In this document: positions 26,994 to 35,269 of the stretch, one piece after another
How positions within the stretch are numbered: position 1 is the first letter of the stretch
Layout of the letters: each line of letters opens with the position of its first letter
Origin: Enterobacter cloacae
GTDB taxonomy: Bacteria > Pseudomonadota > Gammaproteobacteria > Enterobacterales > Enterobacteriaceae
Reading direction: 5' to 3'
Assembly (NCBI RefSeq): GCF_013375935.1
Contig: NZ_CP056117.1
Coordinates: 3,596,001 to 3,660,000, forward strand
DNA: 64,000 nt
Position numbers and translations under genes: made by a program
Notes under the pieces: model-generated
What the model was told of the DNA's origin: nothing
The model's input: only the letters and a program-made list of their open reading frames with translations
The model's database searches: none

Positions 26994-27475
26994 TGTTGCC
27001 TCCCCATCAGCAGGTGGAAAAACAGCATCAGCACCAGCCAGCCCGGGATCGTCCAGCTGACGACGATAAAGGTTGGCTCCAGGAACGTAATGGCCCCCAG
27101 CCGCTCGCCGATCAGGTAGGCCACCGGCCCGCCCACGGTCGCCAGCGCCGTCAGCAGCCAGCCCGGCAGCGTGGTCGTGCGGGTCAGCTGCGTCCAGACG
27201 CAGGCAAACATTAGCCACAGCGCCACCATCCATAGCGGCATTATCGACGCGCCGGTAAAGGCAATCAGCCCGGTCAGCGCCCAGACGGCGTCCAGCAGCG
27301 CCCCCGACGCGGCCAGCCCGAGGGCATAAATCCGGTGCGAAGGGGGTAGCATCAGCCAGGCAAGCGCCGCCAGCGCGATCCAGATAACCTGCCCCTGCTC
27401 GCGAAACAGCACCACCAGGGTCCAGTAGAGATCAAACCCGATGGCCAGCAGAAAGACCTGCCCGTAGCGTTTCAT
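26990..27475 (-). CDS. DUF2878 integral membrane protein (operon gene 6)
   Basis: A 161-residue inner membrane protein with about five hydrophobic spans (about 5-23, 30-45, 52-72, 78-95 and 110-155). It belongs to DUF2878; function unknown. It overlaps genes on both sides by four bases, so it is translated as part of the operon with the cyclopropane synthase-like and chalcone isomerase-like genes. A membrane scaffold or lipid-handling role is an inference from its partners only. Confidence 0.78.
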   Translation of the reverse strand: MKRYGQVFLLAIGFDLYWTLVVLFREQGQVIWIALAALAWLMLPPSHRIYALGLAASGALLDAVWALTGLIAFTGASIMPLWMVALWLMFACVWTQLTRTTTLPGWLLTALATVGGPVAYLIGERLGAITFLEPTFIVVSWTIPGWLVLMLFFHLLMGRQQ

Positions 27476-28693
27476 ACGCGTTCCGCGGTCAGCTGCACCA
27501 CGCTGATGGTGCGGGCGTTAAACCCGGCCTCACAGTAGCCAAAGTAGTACAGCCACATCCGGCGGAAACGGTCATCAAACCCGAGCTTTTCAATCTCGTG
27601 CCAGGCCTGAACGAAGCGCTGACGCCAGTGGGCCAGCGTGCGGGCGTAGTCCGGCCCCATGTCGAAGAGGTTACGCACCACAAAATCGGTATGGCGGGTC
27701 ATCAGGTCATTCATGGCGGTAATGCTGGGCAAAAAGCCGCCGGGGAAGATGTAGCGCTGGATAAAATCGACGCTTTTGCTGTAGTCGCGGTAGCGCTGAT
27801 CCTGAATGGTGATGGCCTGAATCGCCATACGCCCGCCCGGACGCAGGCGCGCCTGGCAGGTGCGGAAAAACGTCGGCAGGTAGCGTTGCCCGACGGCTTC
27901 AATCATCTCAATCGACACCAGCTTGTCGTAGACGCCGGTCAGATCGCGGTAGTCGCAGAGCAGCACCTCAACGCGATCCTGCAGGCCGGCCCGGGCGATC
28001 CGCGCCGTGGCCCAGCGGTACTGCTCCTGCGACAGCGTGGTGGTGGTGACCCGGCAGCCGTAATGACGCGCGGCGTACTCCGCCATCGCCCCCCCAGCCG
28101 GTGCCAATCTCCAGCAGACGATCGTTCGGGCCGAGCGCCAGCTGGTCGCACAGCCTCGCCATTTTCGCCTGCTGGGCCGCGGTCAGATCCTGATCCTCAG
28201 CGGTAAACAGCGCGCTGGAGTACAGGAGCTGTTCATCGAGGAAATGGGCGTAAAAGCTATTGCCGAGATCGTAATGGGCAGCAATATTGTCCCGCGCCTG
28301 AGCACGGGAGTTGCGCCGCGTCCAGTGGCGCAGCCGCTCTACCGGCTTCCCGAACAGGCGGAACCCTTTTTCCAGCTGCCCGAGGATCTGGCCGTTGAGC
28401 GCAATCAGCTCCAGCAGCGGCGTGAGGTGAGCCGTCTCCCAGTCGCCGTCCATCCACGCTTCCGCCGCGGCGAGGCTGCCGCCCGTTAAGATGCGCCAGT
28501 ACAGGCCCGGAGAGAGCACCTGAACATCAGCGTGGAGCGCGGCGGAGGTGTCGCCGAAGCGGAAGGTCTGCGCGCCCTCACGGAGGGTCAGCGAGCCCCC
28601 GCGCAGGCCGCTCAGCAGGCGAAAAAGCAACCAGCGCGCGACGCGAGCGTTGCGCGGGATATCGGGTTCAAGCGCAAAGACGGGATCGGTCAT
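27472..28693 (-). pseudogene. Cyclopropane-fatty-acid synthase-like SAM methyltransferase, frameshifted in a C7 tract (operon gene 5)
   Basis: Two frames together give a protein of about 406 residues. 28693 down to about 28090 encodes the N-terminal part, through NIAAHYDLGNSFYAHFLD to the SAM motif LLEIGTGWG. The frame then resumes at MAEYAARHYGCRVTTTTLSQ and continues to 27472, including EMIEAVG, SVDFIQRYIFPGG and YYFGYCEAGF, the signature of CFA-type enzymes that methylate acyl chains of membrane phospholipids. The break is one extra base in a run of seven C (plus strand, 28089-28095); six would restore the frame. It may be a sequencing error, a true loss, or a slippage-variable tract. All eight operon genes are otherwise intact. 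Confidence 0.82.
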
Positions 28694-29412
28694 GATCGTT
28701 CACTCCTGCTGAGGGGATGGTTATGCAGCGGCACGCGCTTCAGCCACAGCCTTAGCGCCTGCCAGTAAATAGCGAAAACGGTTTTGAGGGTCATCAGCGG
28801 GATGCGCACCAGCATCGCGCGCAGCGCCGGACGCGTGAGCGGCTCGCGGCGAAGCGTCAGCGTGGCGTCAAACACCTTCGCCTCCTGATGATTTTCAATA
28901 TGCATGCGCAGCGCGTGGTCCGGGCTGTTAAAGCGCCAGTGGTAGACCATCTCCATTGGGTTAAAGGGCGAGACGTGAAACGCTTTCTCCGTCGGCCGGG
29001 CGTCCTGCCCCTCCACCGCGTAGTAATGCCGTTCATTCCACGGCGTGTTACGCACTTCGGCGAGCACCCAGCGCAGGGTGCCTTCGCCGTCATAGCAGTA
29101 GTAAAAATTGACCGGGTTAAAATGCAGGCCGAAATAGCGCAGCTGCGTCAGGAGCATGACCCGCCCCGCCGGGCGCTCGCCGGTCAGGTTTTCCAGACGC
29201 TCGAGGACGCGCTCTTTCAGCGGCGTGCCCAGCGGGTAATCCGCATCACAGAACGCCGCCGGGGCAAAGCGGTTTCGCCGCACCCCGACTGAGGGCAGCA
29301 TCTCAAGCTCATCGAGATCGAGCCAGGCCATAAACACGCTGTAGGTAAAATGGTGCGCTTTCGGCGTAAGGCGGCGATGGCGCAGGGCGCCGTGGTACAG
29401 GCAACTGTTCAT
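28690..29412 (-). CDS. DUF1365 protein (operon gene 4)
   Basis: A 240-residue protein of DUF1365, starting [21 protein letters not shown]. The conserved stretches [22 protein letters not shown] and [13 protein letters not shown], followed by [19 protein letters not shown], are diagnostic. DUF1365 genes almost always accompany an FAD-dependent amine-oxidase-like gene and a CFA synthase-like gene, as here. The biochemical role is unknown, but the co-occurrence implies a step in fatty acyl modification. It overlaps the CFA-like gene by four bases and follows the FAD gene after one base. Confidence 0.85.
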   Translation of the reverse strand: MNSCLYHGALRHRRLTPKAHHFTYSVFMAWLDLDELEMLPSVGVRRNRFAPAAFCDADYPLGTPLKERVLERLENLTGERPAGRVMLLTQLRYFGLHFNPVNFYYCYDGEGTLRWVLAEVRNTPWNERHYYAVEGQDARPTEKAFHVSPFNPMEMVYHWRFNSPDHALRMHIENHQEAKVFDATLTLRREPLTRPALRAMLVRIPLMTLKTVFAIYWQALRLWLKRVPLHNHPLSRSERS

Positions 29413-29413
29413 C

Positions 29414-30673
29414 TCACCCGCCCTCCCCGGCCGCGATGGCGTTCACCACGTCCAGCGCGCTGCGCACGCCGTCTTCGTGGAAGCCGTTGTACCAGTAGGC
29501 GCCGCAGAACCAGCTCCGCTGGCGGCCGTTTATCTCGCCGCGCCGGGCCTGGGCATGCCAGCTTTTCGGGTTAAACAGCGGATGTTCGTAGACGAAGCGG
29601 CGCAGCACAAAGCGCTCTTCCACCGGCGTTTCCGGGTTAAGGGTGACGCAAAACAGCGGGCTACCGGCGGGCAGCCCCTGCAAAATATTCATGTTGTAGG
29701 TGACGCAGGCGCTGGCCCGATCCTGTTCGCTCAGGCGATAGTTCCAGCTGGCCCACGCGCGCTCGCGCACCGGCAGCCAGCGCGGATCGCTGTGAAGCAC
29801 TACCTCGTTGCGCTGCCAGCCGATATCCCCCAGCACCTCGCGTTCAGCCTGGGTTGGGCTGGCAAGCATCGCCAGCGCCTGGGCGGAGTGGCAGGCAAAA
29901 ATCACCTGGTCAAAGGCGCATGTTTCCCCCTCCAGCTCAACGTCGACGCCCCGATCGTGGCGAACAACCCGCTGGACCGGGGCGTTGAGGCGCAGCGTCA
30001 GGCGGTTGCCGAGCCTGTCCATCATCGCGCGGATATACTCTCTGGATCCGCCCGGCACCACGTACCACTGCGGACGATGGGTAATGTCCAGCAGACCGTG
30101 GTTTTCGAAAAAGCGCAAAAAGAGCGGCAGCGGGAAGCGCTTCATCTCCTGTAATGACGAGGACCAGATAGCCGCCCCCATCGGCAGAATGTAGTGGCGC
30201 GCGAAAAACGGCGTAAAGCGGTGCTGGCTCAGGAACGTCTCCAGGGTGGCGGACGCATCCACGTCGGCCTGGAGCGCCCGTTTCGCCAGCCGGTTGAAGC
30301 GCACAATCTCCTTCAGCAGCATCCAGAAGCCGGGGTTCACCAGGTTACGGCGCTGGGCGAACAGCGACGTCAGGGTGTGGCCGTTATACTCCAGCCCGCT
30401 CTGCGGATTGTGCACCGAAAAGCTCATCTGCGTTTTTTGCCCGCTGATGCCCAGCTCGCTGAGCAGGCCCATAAAGCGCGGATAGGTGCGGTCGTTGTAG
30501 ACAATAAATCCGGTGTCGATGGCGTACGTGCCCTGCGGGGTGTCGACGTCCACCGTCGCGGTATGGCCGCCCGGGGTGGCCTGCGCTTCAAACAGCGTGA
30601 CCTGATGATGCCCGGCGAGGCGCCAGGCGCAGGTGAGGCCGGCGATGCCGCTGCCGATAATCGCAATCTTCAT
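29414..30673 (-). CDS. FAD-dependent NAD(P)-binding amine-oxidase-like oxidoreductase (operon gene 3)
   Basis: A 419-residue flavoprotein. [19 protein letters not shown] (about 3-21) is the dinucleotide-binding motif and [16 protein letters not shown] (about 27-42) the following FAD segment, as in amine oxidase/desaturase-type flavoproteins. [22 protein letters not shown] is a hallmark of the subgroup found beside CFA synthases. No membrane anchor is visible. It is expected to oxidise or desaturate an acyl chain together with the CFA-like and DUF1365 proteins; the exact reaction is not established for this family. Confidence 0.86.
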   Translation of the reverse strand: MKIAIIGSGIAGLTCAWRLAGHHQVTLFEAQATPGGHTATVDVDTPQGTYAIDTGFIVYNDRTYPRFMGLLSELGISGQKTQMSFSVHNPQSGLEYNGHTLTSLFAQRRNLVNPGFWMLLKEIVRFNRLAKRALQADVDASATLETFLSQHRFTPFFARHYILPMGAAIWSSSLQEMKRFPLPLFLRFFENHGLLDITHRPQWYVVPGGSREYIRAMMDRLGNRLTLRLNAPVQRVVRHDRGVDVELEGETCAFDQVIFACHSAQALAMLASPTQAEREVLGDIGWQRNEVVLHSDPRWLPVRERAWASWNYRLSEQDRASACVTYNMNILQGLPAGSPLFCVTLNPETPVEERFVLRRFVYEHPLFNPKSWHAQARRGEINGRQRSWFCGAYWYNGFHEDGVRSALDVVNAIAAGEGG

Positions 30674-31389
30674 GATCTCACCATCCTGCGCAGCAGCGCG
30701 CGCTGAACAACGTCAGGCAGCCCGGCGAGCAGCCGCAGCGCCAGGCTAAACCCGGCGGGAAACGCGATACTCTCTTTTCCCTTCGCCAGTCCGCGGCGGA
30801 TGGCGGCGACGGCCTCCTCCACGCTTACCCGACCCGGCATCGGAAAATCGTTTTTACGGGTCAGCGGCGTGTCAACGAAACCGGGTGAAACGACCGTGAC
30901 GGCAATCCCTTTTGGCTCCCAGTCGAGACGCAGCGTGTCGGCAAACCAGGTTAGCGCCGCCTTGGAAGCGCCATAGGCTTCGGCTCGCGGGAAGTGCAGC
31001 CAGTGCGCCATCGAACTGACCAGCACCACGCGGTTTCCGGCCACCAGCTGCGGCTGCAGCGCCGCGAGGCAGTTTACCGGCCCCATGAAATTGGTGGTCA
31101 TCACCCGCTCCACCAGCTCCGCGTCCACCACGCCACGATCGAGATATTCGCAGGTGCCGGCGCACAGAATCACCACGTCGGCGGCACAGTCCGCCAGCGC
31201 CTGGCGACAGGCGTCCCTGTCCGTCATATCGAACTGGCGCACCGTGACGTTGGGACTGTGCTGGTGCAGGGAGGCCAGACGTTGCGCATCGCGCCCGCAG
31301 GCAATCACCCGGTAGCCGTCGCTGGCGAAGGAGGCGGCCAGCCCCGCCCCAATGCCCGAGCTTGCGCCGGTAATCAGAACCGTTTTCAC
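30670..31389 (-). CDS. Short-chain dehydrogenase/reductase (operon gene 2)
   Basis: A 239-residue classical SDR. The cofactor motif TGASSGIG is at 7-14, NAG is replaced by CAG at about 76-78, Ser125/126 and YGASK (Tyr139, Lys143) form the active site, and PGFVDTPLT (about 170-178) follows. The C-terminus [22 protein letters not shown] is hydrophobic and basic, possibly membrane associated. It is second in the operon, overlapping both neighbours by four bases, and probably reduces or oxidises a carbonyl intermediate of lipid modification. Substrate unknown. Confidence 0.87.
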   Translation of the reverse strand: MKTVLITGASSGIGAGLAASFASDGYRVIACGRDAQRLASLHQHSPNVTVRQFDMTDRDACRQALADCAADVVILCAGTCEYLDRGVVDAELVERVMTTNFMGPVNCLAALQPQLVAGNRVVLVSSMAHWLHFPRAEAYGASKAALTWFADTLRLDWEPKGIAVTVVSPGFVDTPLTRKNDFPMPGRVSVEEAVAAIRRGLAKGKESIAFPAGFSLALRLLAGLPDVVQRALLRRMVRS

Positions 31390-31820
31390 GATCTCACCCT
31401 CCGCTTAACGCCGCGCACGGCCCAGCCAAGCACCGGAAGATGCTCATAGATCATCTCTCCGGCATCGTAGTAATCCCGCTGGCGAATAATGCGATCGTCC
31501 AGCATGTCCACCACGGAGCAGCCCGGCAGCTGCAGCACGGCTCCCCGGGCGATACGCGGGTGTGACCAGTGCATAACCCAGGTCACAACAAAGCGATCCC
31601 CCTGCTGCAGCGGCGCATCGACGGTAAAGCGGCACTGCTGGACGTTAGCCAGCAAATGAGTGAAGTAACGCTGAAGCGCGAACAGCCCGCTGTGTTCGCC
31701 AAAGGGATCGATAAGGGTGGCATCGGAACGATAAATTTCTGCCAGCGCGGAAGGTGGCTGGGTGTCCAGCGCGGCGTAGTAATCAACAAACCGACTGATG
31801 ACGGACGGTAACGTGCTCAT
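31386..31820 (-). CDS. NTF2-like/SnoaL-like protein (operon gene 1)
   Basis: A 144-residue protein of the nuclear transport factor 2-like superfamily. FVDYYAALD, IYRSDATLIDPFGEHSG, then FVVTWVMHWSHPR and RQRDYYDAGEMIYEHLPVLG follow the cone-shaped SnoaL pattern. It is the first gene of the eight-gene operon and carries the promoter region with the 31868-31897 dyad. Members may be small cyclases, isomerases or ligand-binding partners; no catalytic assignment is made. In other bacteria the homologous gene often follows an ECF sigma factor and ChrR anti-sigma pair; none is present here. Confidence 0.82.
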   Translation of the reverse strand: MSTLPSVISRFVDYYAALDTQPPSALAEIYRSDATLIDPFGEHSGLFALQRYFTHLLANVQQCRFTVDAPLQQGDRFVVTWVMHWSHPRIARGAVLQLPGCSVVDMLDDRIIRQRDYYDAGEMIYEHLPVLGWAVRGVKRRVRS

Positions 31821-31867
31821 GGGTCACATCCTGGCTGTAAACAACGTAGCGATATCGCATAAATTAA

Positions 31868-31897
31868 ACTTACACAATTAACGTTATTTGTCCAAGT
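31868..31897. promoter_or_regulatory. 30-bp dyad in the lipid operon promoter
   Basis: ACTTACACAATTAAC is followed directly by GTTATTTGTCCAAGT, an inverted repeat matching at 12 of 15 positions with no spacer, centred 62 bases before the operon start codon. On the minus strand it overlaps a candidate -35 TGGACA and ends just before TTTAAT (20-base spacing). The placement suggests a dimeric repressor or activator; which one is unknown. Confidence 0.55.
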
Positions 31898-32079
31898 TTG
31901 TGCAGATATATTTTTTATATCTGTTTTATTTCATAAACTTAAAGAGACACTCCGCATTGCTCTTTTGACTCAAAAGTGGACTGACGCCGCCGCGCCGTTA
32001 TTTTTTTAGGGATAACCTTAAGGCAAATGTTGCTTTTATCTTCCAGACTTATCCTTTTAATTCATAAGGATGTCACGCG

Positions 32080-32277
32080 ATGAAAAATTTACTGATGGCG
32101 CTCTTTTCCAGCCCGGAATCTTTATTGCAGGTCATGAGTCACCAGGAAATTATCGAAGCCGTCGAGGATGGCGACCGCATCATTATCGATCAGGATGGAA
32201 ACGCCTCGGTTAACCACAAAAGCAACGAGGTACGGCAGGACTTTCTGCGCCATGTCAACGCGCTAAAGAGGGCCTGA
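32080..32277 (+). CDS. Small protein of unknown function (65 aa)
   Basis: A 65-residue acidic protein starting MKNLLMALFSSPESLLQVM. It has no signal peptide or membrane span. A compact segment (about 22-50: EIIEAVEDGDRIIIDQDGN) suggests a small beta-rich domain, followed by a helix with VRQDFLRHVNALKRA. It is followed one base later by a membrane protein gene, so the two are almost certainly co-transcribed and possibly co-functional. I do not recognise a family. AAGGATGTCACGCG precedes the start. Confidence 0.6.
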   Translation: MKNLLMALFSSPESLLQVMSHQEIIEAVEDGDRIIIDQDGNASVNHKSNEVRQDFLRHVNALKRA

Positions 32278-32278
32278 A

Positions 32279-33031
32279 ATGGGAACGGCAATATTTATGG
32301 TTCTGATGGTGTGCGGCTACTGGTACACCAGCCGCGATCTCTCTACACGGTTCAAAATTAAGCGTTCATTCGGATGGGATGTCTATTTTCTGGTTGCGCT
32401 GTATGGCTGCATTTTCGTCCTGCAGGGGGTGATCGCCACCGGCCTGCTCTGGCTGCTGCTGTTCGCCCTCTCCGCCGCCGACAACACGTTCCATTTTACG
32501 TCCGCTAAATACGCCGACTGGCAAATTGACTTCATGAACTGGAGCTTTTTAGGTATACAGGCGCCGGTGGTGGTGATGCTTACCTTTGCGATCCTGTTTT
32601 GCCTCTACCGCTCGAACTGGGCAGGCAGCGCGCGGCTGGACGGCGAAGGCCGGAAAAAGCTCTACAAGCGGCTCGCGCAGTCGAGCGGGATTGAACAGCT
32701 GCTCTACCAGTGCATGGAAGAAGGTGAACTGGCGCACGTCACGCTGAAATCGCGGCGAATTTATATTGGCATGATCCACACCGCAACCCTGGAATATGAA
32801 AAAACGGCCAACATCGTGCTTATTCCCATGCTGAGCGGCTATCGTGACGGGAAAAATATGCAGCTGTGCATTGAGCACAACTACAGCAGGTGGTACGCCG
32901 AGCATGACGTTACGCTGGATTCAGACCCAAAAAGCGCAATGGATTTTCGGAAGGTGATCATGCTGGATCAGATTGAGAGTATTTCGTTATTCGATCCGGC
33001 GAGCGCCAGCGCGCTGGCGATGCGTGAATAA
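32279..33031 (+). CDS. Membrane protein of unknown function with soluble C-terminal domain
   Basis: A 250-residue protein with an N-terminal span (about 2-17), two further spans (about 37-66 and 93-113), then a soluble part. KLYKRLAQSSGIEQLLYQCMEEGE (about 126-150) may be a helical linker. HVTLKSRRIYIGMI followed by ANIVLIPMLSGYRDGKN looks like a small beta-barrel, LSm- or PRC-like, a pattern seen in DUF6338-type membrane proteins; this is a guess from the strand pattern only. It is coupled to the 65-residue gene upstream and followed by the alkyl sulfatase terminator. Role unknown. Confidence 0.65.
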   Translation: MGTAIFMVLMVCGYWYTSRDLSTRFKIKRSFGWDVYFLVALYGCIFVLQGVIATGLLWLLLFALSAADNTFHFTSAKYADWQIDFMNWSFLGIQAPVVVMLTFAILFCLYRSNWAGSARLDGEGRKKLYKRLAQSSGIEQLLYQCMEEGELAHVTLKSRRIYIGMIHTATLEYEKTANIVLIPMLSGYRDGKNMQLCIEHNYSRWYAEHDVTLDSDPKSAMDFRKVIMLDQIESISLFDPASASALAMRE

Positions 33032-33036
33032 AAAAA

Positions 33037-33065
33037 ATGGCGCCTTATTGCAGATAAGGCGCCAT
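33037..33065 (-). terminator. Rho-independent terminator of the alkyl sulfatase gene
   Basis: ATGGCGCCTTAT, loop TGCAG, ATAAGGCGCCAT is a perfect 12-bp stem. On the minus strand it is followed by a run of at least seven T (plus-strand A run ending at 33037), 25 bases after the sulfatase stop. Confidence 0.85.
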
Positions 33066-33089
33066 CGTCAGGACGGGAGAAATGCCGGG

Positions 33090-35066
33090 TTATGGCGTCA
33101 CAATATTGAACCAGAAGTCAAACTTGTCCATGTAGCTCAGCATCTCTTCTAGCTTCGCGCCGTTCCCGCTCACCTTCACCTCACCGCTGTCCATCGCCTG
33201 CTTCAGCGACGCTTCTTTCAGGATGATCTTGTTCAGCGTGGCGCGATCGAGCGTGATGGTGGCATCGGCATCCTTCGCCTGGGCATTGGCGGTATGGTTC
33301 AGCACGCCGTTTTCCAGCTCCAGCTTGTATTTGCCGCCATCTTTGCCGAGATCGACATTAAAGACCGCTTTCGCGTTACCGGCCCGCACGCCGTTGATGT
33401 GCACGCCCAGATAGTCGAAGAACATCTCCGGCGTCATCGCGCGCACGGTATCCGGGCTGGCGGTGTTTGGCGTTGGCAGCTTTTTAACGCCGTTACGCAG
33501 CTCCTGCGCGCCGGTCAGATAGAAGTTACGCCAGGTGCCCGCTTCGGCCTGGTAGCCCAGCTGCTCCAGCGCGTCGGCTTCGAGGTTGCGCGCGGCCTGG
33601 TTGTTTGGGTCGGCGAATACCACTTTGCTGACCACCTGCGCCACCCAGCGGTAATTGCCCTGCTGATAATCAGCTTTGGCCTTCTGCATGATGGCATCAG
33701 CGCCGCCCATGTACTGCACGAACTTCTTCGCAGCCTGTTCAGGCGGCAGCTCGTCGAGGGTAGCCGGGTTGCCGTCGAACCAGCCGAGATAAAACACGTA
33801 GGTGGCCTTAACGTCGTGGCTGACGGAGCCGTAATAGCCCCGGCTGGCCCACTGTTTCTCCAGCGATTCCGGCAGCTTAAATTCGGCGGCAATCTCATCG
33901 CGGGTCAGGCCCTTATTGGCCATACGCAGGGTCTGGTCGTTGATGTAGCGGTACATATCGCGCTGGCCTTTCATCAGCCTGACGATATTCTCGTTGCCCC
34001 AGGTCGGCCAGTGGTGCTGGGCAATAATCACTTCCGCGTCCGCGCCCCAGCGCTCAATGGCGGCGTTAATGTACTTAGACCAGGCCAGCGGATCGCGGAT
34101 TTTCGCCCCGCGCAGGGAGTAGGTATTGTGCAGGGTGTGGGTCACATCCTCTGCCGCTTCGATCATTTTCTTCTCTTTGACGTACCACAGCATCTCCGAC
34201 GGCGCCTCAGAGCCCGGGGCCATCATAAAGTCATAGGTCAGGCCGTCGATCGTTTCCTGCTGCCCGGTATGGGTAATATAGTTGGTTGGTGGGATCAGGG
34301 TTACCGTACCTGCGGAGGTGGTCGTCCCAAGCCCCGCACCAACCTGACCCTTCGCGTCCGGCTTAAGCAGGTTGCCGTACATGTAGCTCGCGCGGCGGCT
34401 CATCGCGTTCCCGGCCATGATGTTCTCGGAAACGGCTTCTTTCATAAAGCCATCCGGCGCGTAAATCTTCACCTTACCGGACTTCACGTCGGCTTCGTCA
34501 ACCACGCCGCGCAGGCCGCCGTAATGGTCAACGTGGCTGTGGGTGATCACCACCGCCACTACCGGCTTTTTGCCACGGTTAGCGTAGTAGAGATCGAGCG
34601 CTTCCTTCGCCGGCTCGGCGCTTAGCAGCGGGTCAATAACGGTGATCCCCTTCTCGCCTTCGATGATGGTCATGTTGGAGAGATCGAGGTTGCGGATCTG
34701 ATACACGCCGTCGGTCACCTTAAACAGGCCGCCGATGTTAATCAGCTGCGACTGACGCCACAGGCTCGGGTTTACCGTGTCCGGAGCTTTTTCACCCTCC
34801 TTCACGAAATCATATTTCGCGGGATCCCAGATAACGTTTCCTTTCTCCCCTTTGATCATGTTCTGCGGTAACGGGGCGATAAATCCTTTATGCGCGTTTT
34901 CAAAGTCAGTCTTATCGGCAAACGGCAGCTTGTTATACAGGGCGTTATTCGCCTCGCGGGTGACGGGCGTGGCATTCTGCGGCTGCGCTTCAGCCCAGGC
35001 AGAAAGCGAAAGCGATGTGAATACACCGGCCAGCGCCAGCTGCTTCGCGATTATCGTTAATTTCAT
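33090..35066 (-). CDS. Periplasmic alkyl sulfatase (SdsA1/YjcS-like, metallo-beta-lactamase fold)
   Basis: A 658-residue exported enzyme similar to E. coli YjcS and Pseudomonas SdsA1. The signal peptide ends SAWA/EA near residue 25. The metallo-beta-lactamase zinc motif THSHVDH is at 175-181, with later ligands in AEDVTHTLHN (about 311-320) and AQHHWPTWGNENIVR (about 355). An alpha-helical dimerisation domain follows (about 400-525), and an SCP2-like C-terminal domain (about 540-655) binds hydrophobic chains. It hydrolyses primary alkyl sulfates such as dodecyl sulfate to alcohol and sulfate. Divergent from an IprA-like regulator with palindromic sites between them. Confidence 0.92.
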   Translation of the reverse strand: MKLTIIAKQLALAGVFTSLSLSAWAEAQPQNATPVTREANNALYNKLPFADKTDFENAHKGFIAPLPQNMIKGEKGNVIWDPAKYDFVKEGEKAPDTVNPSLWRQSQLINIGGLFKVTDGVYQIRNLDLSNMTIIEGEKGITVIDPLLSAEPAKEALDLYYANRGKKPVVAVVITHSHVDHYGGLRGVVDEADVKSGKVKIYAPDGFMKEAVSENIMAGNAMSRRASYMYGNLLKPDAKGQVGAGLGTTTSAGTVTLIPPTNYITHTGQQETIDGLTYDFMMAPGSEAPSEMLWYVKEKKMIEAAEDVTHTLHNTYSLRGAKIRDPLAWSKYINAAIERWGADAEVIIAQHHWPTWGNENIVRLMKGQRDMYRYINDQTLRMANKGLTRDEIAAEFKLPESLEKQWASRGYYGSVSHDVKATYVFYLGWFDGNPATLDELPPEQAAKKFVQYMGGADAIMQKAKADYQQGNYRWVAQVVSKVVFADPNNQAARNLEADALEQLGYQAEAGTWRNFYLTGAQELRNGVKKLPTPNTASPDTVRAMTPEMFFDYLGVHINGVRAGNAKAVFNVDLGKDGGKYKLELENGVLNHTANAQAKDADATITLDRATLNKIILKEASLKQAMDSGEVKVSGNGAKLEEMLSYMDKFDFWFNIVTP

Positions 35067-35146
35067 TAAATGGCCTCATAGATTATTAGCACCGCCTGCG
35101 ATATTTACTGCTGGCGGATAATTTTAATGCGAACTCATTGCAGACC

Positions 35147-35160
35147 ATTCTAATCAGAAT
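35147..35160. promoter_or_regulatory. Palindrome ATTCT-AATC-AGAAT between sulfatase and regulator genes
   Basis: A perfect 5-base dyad with a 4-base centre, 14 bases before a second, longer palindrome. It is likely part of the shared control region. Confidence 0.35.
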
Positions 35161-35173
35161 ACTTTCCCATGAT

Positions 35174-35189
35174 AGTCCCATATGGGACT
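35174..35189. promoter_or_regulatory. Perfect 16-bp palindrome AGTCCCATATGGGACT
   Basis: Uninterrupted dyad in the divergent region between the alkyl sulfatase and the IprA-like regulator, 39 bases upstream of a strong extended -10 for the regulator. A good candidate for autoregulation and for control of the sulfatase. Confidence 0.55.
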
Positions 35190-35224
35190 GGTATAAGGTT
35201 ATCTCGTCATCCGGTCGCTACTGC

Positions 35225-35233
35225 TGCTATACT
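35225..35233 (+). promoter_or_regulatory. Extended -10 promoter of the IprA-like regulator
   Basis: TGCTATACT contains the TGn extension and a TATACT hexamer. Transcription would begin near 35240, about 30 bases before the GTG start codon at 35270, which argues against an upstream ATG at 35138. Confidence 0.5.
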
Positions 35234-35269
35234 CGCTACGAAGACAGACGTTGCGGAACGAGGCCTGGC

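Noticed and set aside
33294-34625. 443-codon plus-strand frame opposite the alkyl sulfatase gene
   Set aside because: Shadow of a well-supported sulfatase gene; no domain or ribosome-binding site.
35138-35269. ATG start at 35138 for the IprA-like regulator
   Set aside because: It would lie upstream of the extended -10 and span both palindromes; the GTG at 35270 has a ribosome-binding site and fits the family length.
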